A stretch of 5,864 bases of DNA, from positions 1-5,864 of the forward strand of contig JBHIBA010000294.1 of assembly GCA_046758845.1 (NCBI GenBank), in the 5' to 3' direction. This document shows positions 1 to 4,673 of this stretch, in pieces. This DNA is from JBHIBA01 sp046758845. Lineage in GTDB: Bacteria > UBA8248 > JACPRG01 > G963555815. The notes under the pieces were generated by a model, which was given only the letters and a program-made list of their open reading frames with translations, had not been told where the DNA came from and did no database searches. The translations under genes and the position numbers were made by a program. How positions within the stretch are numbered: position 1 is the stretch's first letter; every line of letters starts with the position of its first letter.

Positions 1-13
1 TTCCGGGGGGTCC

Positions 14-80
14 CCAGGGGGGCGGCTTACAAAAAGCGCCCCCTGGGAAATCTGGCCGGTTTTCAAAAAGGCCCCCCTGG
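14..80. repeat. Triplicated GC-rich motif: two direct copies and one inverted copy
   Basis: CAAAAAGCGCCCCCTGG (30-46) and CAAAAAGGCCCCCCTGG (64-80) match at 15 of 17 bases as a direct repeat. CCAGGGGGGC (14-23) is the exact reverse complement of 71-80, and its part 13-21 pairs over 9 bases with 39-47. The block begins one base after the stop codon of the minus-strand transporter gene, so it would be transcribed as that gene's 3' end. In that direction each direct copy gives a G-run followed by five Ts, which hints at transcription termination. However, the Ts are not directly preceded by a strong stem, so it is not a textbook intrinsic terminator. It may instead be a small dispersed repeat; copies elsewhere cannot be seen from here. 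Confidence 0.6.
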
Positions 81-81
81 C

Positions 82-954
82 TCACTTCGCCAAGGCGAGG
101 AGGATGACGCCGAGGAGGATGAAGACCGACCCCGCCAGGCGGTAGCCGACCTGCCCTTCGCGCAAGAGGAACGCCCCCGCTAAGGTCCCGAGGACCAGTC
201 TCACCTCCCGGCTGGCCACCACATAGGCCACCGGCGCCAGCGTAAAGGCGGTCAGGATGAGCAAGTAGGCGAGCGGAATACAGACGCCCACCGCGATGAC
301 CCGCCCGGGCTCATCACGCCACGTCTCCGCCACCGGCCTTTTCCCCCCGCGAAACGCGACCGGCGCAAAGAACAACGCCGCCGCCAGAAAGAGGAGATAC
401 AAGTAGGCGGCCGGAGAGATGAAACCCACGCCCACCTTGTCCAGCAGGGAATAGGCGCCCACCGCCGCCCCGGTCAACAACGCCCAGGACCAGCCCGGCG
501 TGCGATGGGGCGGGAAGGGGCGTAACACGCCTTTCCACGACCCGGATCGCAGATGAAGGCCATAGATCCCCACGAGGACCGATGCGATCCCCGCCGAGCC
601 CAAAGCGGACGGACGTTCCCCGACGAAGAGGACGGAGAAGAAGGCCACGAGGAGGACGGCGGTTCCCCGCGACAGCGGATAGACCAGAGAGAGGTCACCG
701 AACTCGTAAGATCGGCCGAGCGCCCAGTAATAAACCGTGTGGATCAGGCCGGAGCCGAAAAGGCACGCCCAACCCATCCAGGGCCAACTTAGGCCGTAGC
801 CCATGAAGAGGTACACGGGGAGGTAGGCCAGGGCGAAGACCGCGTGCATGAGCCACAGGAAGGCCGCCTTGTGGGCGGTGGATTTGGTGAGATAGTTAAA
901 GGCGACGTGAAAGACCGCCGAACTCAACACGAGAGCCAAAGCCAGGGGGGTCAC
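82..954 (-). CDS. EamA/DMT-superfamily transporter, ten transmembrane helices
   Basis: This predicts a 290-residue inner-membrane protein with two EamA repeats (about residues 1-136 and 155-288), each of about five hydrophobic helices, joined by a basic loop at 137-154. Family-like signatures are the N-terminal FHVAFNYLTKS (15-25), YPLSRG (92-97), VGERP (111-115) and, in the second half, PVAYVVASREVR (241-252) with LLREG near 263-267. The reading frame extends upstream to a GTG at 1029. I place the start at the GTG at 954 because the protein then begins TPLALALVLSSAVFH, the way relatives typically begin right at helix 1. The extra residues would be a non-hydrophobic, Pro/Arg-rich stretch. The 954 start has only a weak AGAG-type ribosome site, whereas the 1029 start has AGGA six bases upstream, so the start remains uncertain. 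The gene is divergent from the aminotransferase gene. Substrate is unknown; the superfamily moves amino acids, sugars and other metabolites. Confidence 0.88.
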   Translation of the reverse strand: MTPLALALVLSSAVFHVAFNYLTKSTAHKAAFLWLMHAVFALAYLPVYLFMGYGLSWPWMGWACLFGSGLIHTVYYWALGRSYEFGDLSLVYPLSRGTAVLLVAFFSVLFVGERPSALGSAGIASVLVGIYGLHLRSGSWKGVLRPFPPHRTPGWSWALLTGAAVGAYSLLDKVGVGFISPAAYLYLLFLAAALFFAPVAFRGGKRPVAETWRDEPGRVIAVGVCIPLAYLLILTAFTLAPVAYVVASREVRLVLGTLAGAFLLREGQVGYRLAGSVFILLGVILLALAK

Positions 955-1437
955 ACATCGTTCTCTAAGAGAAGGGGGCCGCCGATCGGGCAGCGATCCA
1001 AAACCGACAATCGGCGGGATGATACACACTCGATCCTGGATTGCAACCGGATCCCCCTTCCCCTAATATCCAGGACGACGACGCGAGCCGCGGTGAACGC
1101 TTCTCGCGGAAGCCCCGGCGAAGCCGGCGGCGGGTCAGTTTGGAATGGATTAAGCCCCGTACGCAGCTTTGCCCGCGGCTCTGTCATCATTTGGTGTAGC
1201 CCCGATCTGAGCGAGGACCTGGGTCTGAGCGGAGATCGGGGCGCGCCCGGCCGCGATTTCCGCGGAGCCTGCACTGAGCGAAGCGAATGTGCTCAAATCG
1301 CGGCTACAACGGAGGAAGGCAGGGGTCGTTCAGCAAACTGACCCACTGGCGTGAAGCTGGGTGTCTTGACAGGAAAAAACCGCCCACGGGGCGAATTTCA
1401 CTGACCCCATCGACCTTCGAGGGACCCGGCTCGAGGC
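955..1437. other. Hairpin-rich divergent intergenic region
   Basis: No convincing gene lies between the divergent transporter and aminotransferase genes. The stretch holds a chain of inverted repeats: CCGCCGAT at 979-986 with ATCGGCGG at 1010-1017; an overlapping alternative GATCG (984-988) with CGATC (994-998); GCTTC (1099-1103) with GAAGC (1109-1113); CCGGC (1115-1119) with GCCGG (1123-1127); the composite element at 1195-1308; and CGCCC (1381-1385) with GGGCG (1389-1393). Promoters for both flanking genes should lie here. A perfect -35-like TTGACA occurs at 1366-1371, but no matching -10 box follows at 16-19 bases. If the transporter starts at 1029 rather than 954, the first hairpin falls inside its coding sequence. 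Confidence 0.6.
1195..1308. repeat. Composite inverted-repeat element with two internal hairpins (MITE/REP-like or structured RNA)
   Basis: The outer arms TGTAGCC (1195-1201) and GGCTACA (1302-1308) are perfect 7-base inverted repeats. Inside are two longer hairpins: CCCCGATCT (1200-1208) pairs with AGATCGGGG (1233-1241) across a 24-base loop, and GCCGCGATTT (1250-1259) pairs with AAATCGCGGC (1295-1304) across a 35-base loop. The heptamer CTGAGCG occurs three times, at 1207, 1225 and 1274. The first two copies lie in or at the edge of the first loop and the third lies in the second loop. GCAC (1271-1274) and GTGC (1289-1292) add a small stem in the second loop. No coding potential or transposase is seen. 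Short terminal repeats with internal palindromes fit a non-autonomous mobile repeat; a structured untranslated RNA upstream of the aminotransferase is the alternative. Confidence 0.7.
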
Positions 1438-2535
1438 ATGAACGTGAGACTCTTCACCCCCGGTCCCACCTACGTCCGGGAAGAGATCCTGGCGGAGATG
1501 GCCCGCCCACCCATCGACCACCGCCGGGGGGAGATGCACGAGTTGTTGTCCGCCATCCTGCCGGGGCTGAGGCGGGTCTTCGGCGCGGGGGAGGATGACC
1601 GCCTCTTCGCCGTGACCTCCTCGGCGACCGGCCTCATGGAAGCGGCCGTGACGAGCGCCGTCGCCCGCGGGGGAAAAATCCTGAACCTCATCTGCGGCCA
1701 TTTCGGCGAACGGTGGCGCGACATCTCAAGGGCCCTGGGCCGGGAAGCGTTTCCCCTCAGGGTCGAGTGGGGCGGGGGCATCTCGGCAGGGCAGGTGGAG
1801 CGGGCCCTGAAGGAGAGGCGATACGACGCCCTGACGCTGACGCACAACGAGACGAGCACGGGCGTTCTCAACCCCCTCGAAGAGATCGCCCGGGCCGTCC
1901 GGGAGACTGAAGGGGTTCTCTTCTTCGTGGATGCCGTGAGCAGCCTGGGCGGCGCAGCGGTGGATGTCGAGCGGAACGGGATCGATTTCTGCTTCGCCGG
2001 AACGCAGAAGTGCCTGGCCCTGCCCCCGGGCCTCGCGGTGGCCTGCGTTTCCGCCAGGTGCCTGAAGCGCGCCCGCCGCAACCCGGATCGGGGCTATTAT
2101 TTCGACCTGACGAAATACGCCGCCGCCGCAGAAGATTTCGAAACCGCCTTCACGCCCTCGGCCGCCCATCTGTTCGCTCTGAAGAGGCAGCTCGAGGACA
2201 TCGAGCGCGAAACAGTGACGGCCCGCTATGCGCGCCACCGGGCGATGGGGGATCTCCTTCGCGCCTGGGCGGAGGGGCCTGGGCTGAAGCGCCGCGGCTT
2301 TTCCATTCTCGCTGAGCCGGAATATCGCTCTCCCGCGGTGACGGCGATCAAGGTCCCGGACGGGTTCGACGTCCACGGTTTTCTCTGTTCGATGCGCGGC
2401 CGGGGTTTTCTCCTGGGGGCCGGAGCGGGAAAGCTTCGCGAAGAGACCTTCCGCATCGGGCACATGGGGGACCTGACGCTCGGGGACGTCGCGGACCTGA
2501 CCGAGGCCCTCTCGGACTGCCTGGAAGGGTTTTAG
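1438..2535 (+). CDS. Class V PLP-dependent aminotransferase, alanine/serine-glyoxylate aminotransferase type
   Basis: This is a 365-residue cytosolic fold-type I aminotransferase, the usual length for the alanine-glyoxylate/serine-pyruvate group. Visible landmarks in order are TPGPT (7-11), SSATGLMEA (61-69) for cofactor phosphate binding, HNETSTGVLNP (136-146), VDAVSS (164-169) with Asp165 for the pyridine nitrogen, GTQKCLALPPG (188-198) with Lys191 as the predicted Schiff-base lysine, FTPS (238-241) and RIGHMGD (339-345) with Arg339 for the substrate carboxylate. The family transfers an amino group from alanine, serine or a related amine to glyoxylate or pyruvate; the exact donor cannot be read here. 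The GTQKCLALPPG motif argues against 2-aminoethylphosphonate transaminase. The start is slightly ambiguous: at ATG 1438 the nearby GAGG is only one base away and GAGGGA is 13 bases away. GTG 1444 would sit seven bases after GAGG and give MRLFTPGP. The SDR gene follows after 31 bases, suggesting an operon. Confidence 0.93.
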   Translation: MNVRLFTPGPTYVREEILAEMARPPIDHRRGEMHELLSAILPGLRRVFGAGEDDRLFAVTSSATGLMEAAVTSAVARGGKILNLICGHFGERWRDISRALGREAFPLRVEWGGGISAGQVERALKERRYDALTLTHNETSTGVLNPLEEIARAVRETEGVLFFVDAVSSLGGAAVDVERNGIDFCFAGTQKCLALPPGLAVACVSARCLKRARRNPDRGYYFDLTKYAAAAEDFETAFTPSAAHLFALKRQLEDIERETVTARYARHRAMGDLLRAWAEGPGLKRRGFSILAEPEYRSPAVTAIKVPDGFDVHGFLCSMRGRGFLLGAGAGKLREETFRIGHMGDLTLGDVADLTEALSDCLEGF

Positions 2536-2552
2536 GCCGGACTTTCGCGATC

Positions 2553-2557
2553 GGAGG
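2553..2557 (+). promoter_or_regulatory. Shine-Dalgarno site of the SDR gene
   Basis: GGAGG lies nine bases before the ATG at 2567, inside the 31-base gap after the aminotransferase stop. It supports this start and separate translation of the second gene from a shared message. Confidence 0.75.
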
Positions 2558-2566
2558 CGGCAACTC

Positions 2567-3271
2567 ATGGCGGATGAAAAGGTCGCCGTCGTCACGGGCG
2601 GCAATCGCGGGATCGGCTTTGAGATCTGCCGGCAGCTCGCCCAGGCGGGCGTGACGGTTGTCCTGACGGCCCGCGATGAGAAGAAGGGAAAGGGCGCGTG
2701 CGGTCGCTTGCGGAGAGAAAATTTGGACGTTCATTATCACCGGCTGGACGTAACGGACGCAAAGAGCGTACGCGACCTCGCGGGGTACATCAAAAAAGAG
2801 TTCGGCGGGTTCGACATCCTGGTCAACAATGCCGCCGTCTTGCTCGATGGGGATCGAAGCGGGCTGGACGTCGAGATGGAAACGGTCCGGGAAACCATGG
2901 AGACAAACCTGTATGGGCCTCTGGGGGTGAGTCAGGGGCTGATCCCCTTGATGAAGAAGCGCAGGTCCGGAAGGATCGTGAATGTTTCGAGCTACGTGGG
3001 GGCAATCGCCCATTTGGGCGGCGGCTACCCCGCCTACCGGCTCTCCAAGGCGAGTCTCAACGCCCTCACGCTGATCCTGGCGGACGAGTTGCGGGGGACG
3101 AGGATCCGGGTGAACGCGATGACCCCCGGATGGGTGAGGACGGATATGGGGGGCAGGGGGGCGCCCCGGTCGGTGGAGGAGGGCGCGGATACCGCCGTTT
3201 GGCTGGCGCTACTTGCCGACGGCGGCCCGACCGGAAAGTTTTTCGAAGACCGAGAGGTCATCGCCTGGTAG
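2567..3271 (+). CDS. Short-chain dehydrogenase/reductase (classical SDR, carbonyl-reductase-like)
   Basis: This is a 234-residue cytosolic NAD(P)(H)-dependent oxidoreductase. The Rossmann glycine motif TGGNRGIG is at 10-17, Asp61 lies in LDVTD (adenine pocket), NNAA is at 87-90, Asn114 follows in METNL, and the active site is formed by Ser142 in NVSS with Tyr157 and Lys161 in YRLSK. PGWVRTDM (187-194) covers the cofactor-binding PG region. TAR at 34-36 puts an arginine just after beta strand 2, where NADP(H)-preferring members often have a basic residue. The C-terminus (GPTGKFFEDREVIAW) resembles carbonyl-reductase-type SDRs rather than FabG. All catalytic residues are present, so it should be active on an aldehyde, ketone or alcohol, but the substrate is unknown. 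It sits 31 bases after the aminotransferase with a strong ribosome site, so co-transcription is likely and a linked carbonyl substrate plausible. Confidence 0.93.
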   Translation: MADEKVAVVTGGNRGIGFEICRQLAQAGVTVVLTARDEKKGKGACGRLRRENLDVHYHRLDVTDAKSVRDLAGYIKKEFGGFDILVNNAAVLLDGDRSGLDVEMETVRETMETNLYGPLGVSQGLIPLMKKRRSGRIVNVSSYVGAIAHLGGGYPAYRLSKASLNALTLILADELRGTRIRVNAMTPGWVRTDMGGRGAPRSVEEGADTAVWLALLADGGPTGKFFEDREVIAW

Positions 3272-3369
3272 GCGCCCGGGTCCGCGGGCTGGTTAACGTG
3301 GACGTGATGCTTCGGCGTTCCCCGGAAGCTGGGTCTTCCCTGTCTGGGCTGAGCCGCCCTGCGGGGCTG

Positions 3370-3417
3370 TGCTTCATCCGTGCAATTTCCCCGTGACCTC
3401 GTTACAATTGCTTCATC
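3370..3417 (+). promoter_or_regulatory. Candidate promoter/operator region before the binding-protein gene
   Basis: The 221-base gap between the SDR stop and the next start holds a -10-like TACAAT (3403-3408) with a poor -35 candidate TGCAAT (3381-3386) 16 bases upstream. The -10 box lies beside a perfect 9-base direct repeat, TGCTTCATC at 3370-3378 and 3409-3417, and within the inverted pair GCAATT (3382-3387) and AATTGC (3406-3411). Two hairpins precede it: GGAAG/CTTCC (3324-3339) and one around CCGC/GCGG (3354-3364). The region could give the binding protein its own regulated promoter, but the -35 is weak and no regulator is encoded nearby. Confidence 0.3.
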
Positions 3418-3479
3418 TTGCTTGTCAGGGGGGATCTTTTCCGGGATCTTCGCAGGGGATGGAGACCCCCGGGGCGCAT

Positions 3480-3485
3480 GGAGGG
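3480..3485 (+). promoter_or_regulatory. Shine-Dalgarno site deciding the binding-protein start
   Basis: GGAGGG ends seven bases before the ATG at 3493. The reading frame is open further upstream (a TTG at 3418 and an ATG at 3478), but only this start has a well-placed ribosome site, and it puts the Tat motif at the N-terminus. Confidence 0.8.
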
Positions 3486-3492
3486 ATATCCC

Positions 3493-4584
3493 ATGAAACG
3501 ACGTTTGGTCATTTCGCGCAGAAGTTTCCTCAAGGCCACAGGCGGCCTGGCGGGCGTGTTGGCCGCCGGGTCCGCCCCGCCCTTCATCCGGGAGGCCGGC
3601 GCCTCCAAGCGCCGCAAGGTCACGTTCGCCCTGCCGTGGCTATTGATCGGGGGCCACTCCTTCGTCTTCGCCGCCCAGCAAAAGTACTGGAAGGACAGAG
3701 GACTGGACGTGAGCGTCAGCCGGGGCTTCGGCTCGGGGGACACGTGCAAGAAGGTCGCGGCGGGCCAGTTCCAGTTCGGAGAGGCTTCCTACGGACCCCT
3801 GGTGGCGACAGCCGCGGCCGGGGGGGACATCGTCGGCATCGGCGTGAAGCTCCAGCGGACGCCCATGTGCGTCGTGTGCCGATCGGACAAAAACATAAAA
3901 ACTCCCAAAGACATCGAAGGCAAGCGGTTCGCACTGGCTCCCGGTTCCGGCTCCGCTCAGCTCCTCCCGGCTTTTTTCCGGGCCGCCGGTGTCAACGGGG
4001 ACAAGGTCGAGAAATCGGCCGTTGGGCCCGCCGCGAAGGTCCCGATGCTTATGGGCGACAAGGCGGACTGCGTGGAGATCTACTATGTCTCCATCGCTCC
4101 CCTGACACGAAAAATGAATCCGGTCATCTTCCTGTTCGCCGATGTCGGCCTCAAGATGCTGGACCTGGGTCTGCTCACGACGTCGAAGATGGTCCGCAAC
4201 GAGCCGCAGGTCTGCCGGGACATCGCGGAGGGGGCCATGGAGGCCCTTAAGCTCCAGATCCTGGATCCGGAAGCTGCCATAAATCTTATGCTGCAGGCGC
4301 GGCCCGAGCTCAAGGCCAGTCCCCGGGTGAACCTGGTCATCGATCAGGGAAGGACCAACTACCTCTCCCTCGACCCGATCATCGTCGAAAAGGGGCTGGG
4401 CTACATGAGGGAGGTGAACCAGAGAGAGACGAGGGAGAACGTCCTCAAGTACATGGGGATCAAGTCCGCGCCCCCGGTTGAGAAGCTCTTCACGAACCGG
4501 TTTGTGGGCTCGGTGAAGCTGACGCAGGGTGAGTACGACCGGGCCTCGTCCATGGCCCAACGCTTCGCTCCCGGGGCGGCCTAG
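3493..4584 (+). CDS. Tat-exported ABC transporter substrate-binding protein, NMT1/TauA/SsuA-like
   Basis: This is a 363-residue periplasmic solute receptor. The N-terminus MKRRLVISRRSFLKATGG carries a near-ideal twin-arginine motif, SRRSFLK at 8-14, followed by a hydrophobic Ala/Gly/Leu stretch and a likely cleavage after AGA (35-37). The mature part has the type II periplasmic-binding pattern of NitT/TauT-class receptors: an early strand VTFALPW (43-49), KYWKDRGLDVSVS (65-77), SGDTCKKVAAGQFQFGEAS (81-99), a central DIEGKRFALAPGSGSAQLLPAFFRAAG (140-166, described by position) and a helical C-terminal lobe. This class binds sulfonates, nitrate, pyrimidine-type thiamin precursors, aromatic acids and similar solutes; the ligand is not predictable here. 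Tat export implies folding before secretion. Cys126 and Cys129 form a CxxC. No permease or ATPase gene lies in the window; the next gene is a hydrolase, starting 89 bases downstream beyond a palindrome. Confidence 0.9.
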   Translation: MKRRLVISRRSFLKATGGLAGVLAAGSAPPFIREAGASKRRKVTFALPWLLIGGHSFVFAAQQKYWKDRGLDVSVSRGFGSGDTCKKVAAGQFQFGEASYGPLVATAAAGGDIVGIGVKLQRTPMCVVCRSDKNIKTPKDIEGKRFALAPGSGSAQLLPAFFRAAGVNGDKVEKSAVGPAAKVPMLMGDKADCVEIYYVSIAPLTRKMNPVIFLFADVGLKMLDLGLLTTSKMVRNEPQVCRDIAEGAMEALKLQILDPEAAINLMLQARPELKASPRVNLVIDQGRTNYLSLDPIIVEKGLGYMREVNQRETRENVLKYMGIKSAPPVEKLFTNRFVGSVKLTQGEYDRASSMAQRFAPGAA

Positions 4585-4612
4585 GGTCGGCCGGCTTCCC
4601 CCGGGGCGGAGG

Positions 4613-4640
4613 GTAGGGGCGCAGCATGCTGCGCCCCTAC
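4613..4640. repeat. 28-base perfect palindrome
   Basis: GTAGGGGCGCAG (4613-4624), the centre CATG (4625-4628) and CTGCGCCCCTAC (4629-4640) form a perfect dyad over all 28 bases. It lies in the 89-base gap between the binding-protein stop and the hydrolase start. Perfect symmetry of this length in an intergenic gap is unlikely by chance and fits a REP-type dispersed palindrome or a terminator stem. It contains an ATG (4626) that opens the hydrolase frame and reads MLRPY, but this is probably not the real start. Confidence 0.9.
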
Positions 4641-4649
4641 TTTGGTTTT
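4613..4649 (+). terminator. Possible intrinsic terminator after the binding-protein gene
   Basis: The palindrome would form a 12-pair stem with a CATG tetraloop in the transcript, 28 bases after the binding-protein stop. TTTGGTTTT (4641-4649) follows directly. The U-tract is interrupted by GG, so termination may be partial, letting some transcripts continue into the hydrolase. No T-tract is present in the opposite direction. Confidence 0.45.
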
Positions 4650-4661
4650 GCCCAGGCGGGC

Positions 4662-4667
4662 GGGAGG
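4662..4667 (+). promoter_or_regulatory. Shine-Dalgarno site supporting a TTG start for the hydrolase
   Basis: GGGAGG lies six bases before the TTG at 4674. The upstream ATG at 4626 lies within the palindrome and has GGAGGG (4608-4613) at a long 12-base spacing that would be partly sequestered in the stem. Confidence 0.6.
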
Positions 4668-4673
4668 ATTGTC

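Noticed and set aside
951..1274. Minus-strand small open frame (107 codons) in the intergenic region
   Set aside because: It crosses the composite repeat and overlaps the transporter start in another frame; no motif or ribosome site supports it.
844..1341. Plus-strand open frame spanning the transporter 5' end and the hairpin region
   Set aside because: It overlaps the transporter antisense, then runs through inverted repeats; its product is charged and unordered with no family resemblance or good ribosome site.
1366..1371. Perfect -35 hexamer TTGACA upstream of the aminotransferase
   Set aside because: No -10-like hexamer is found at 16-19 bases; the nearest, GAATTT, is 21 bases away and weak. 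It is left out as a promoter.
1438..2535. Calling the aminotransferase PhnW (2-aminoethylphosphonate transaminase)
   Set aside because: The lysine motif GTQKCLALPPG and RIGHMGD ending match the alanine/serine-glyoxylate group; as I recall it, PhnW carries an NKC-type motif there, and no phosphonate genes are present.
1726..2604. Minus-strand open frame (292 codons) opposite the aminotransferase
   Set aside because: It is low-complexity Arg/Pro/Gly/Ala-rich translation without motifs, opposite a gene with an intact active site.
3274..3289. GCCCG/CGGGC hairpin just after the SDR stop
   Set aside because: It is a five-pair GC stem with no T-tract behind it; such pairing is frequent by chance at this GC content.
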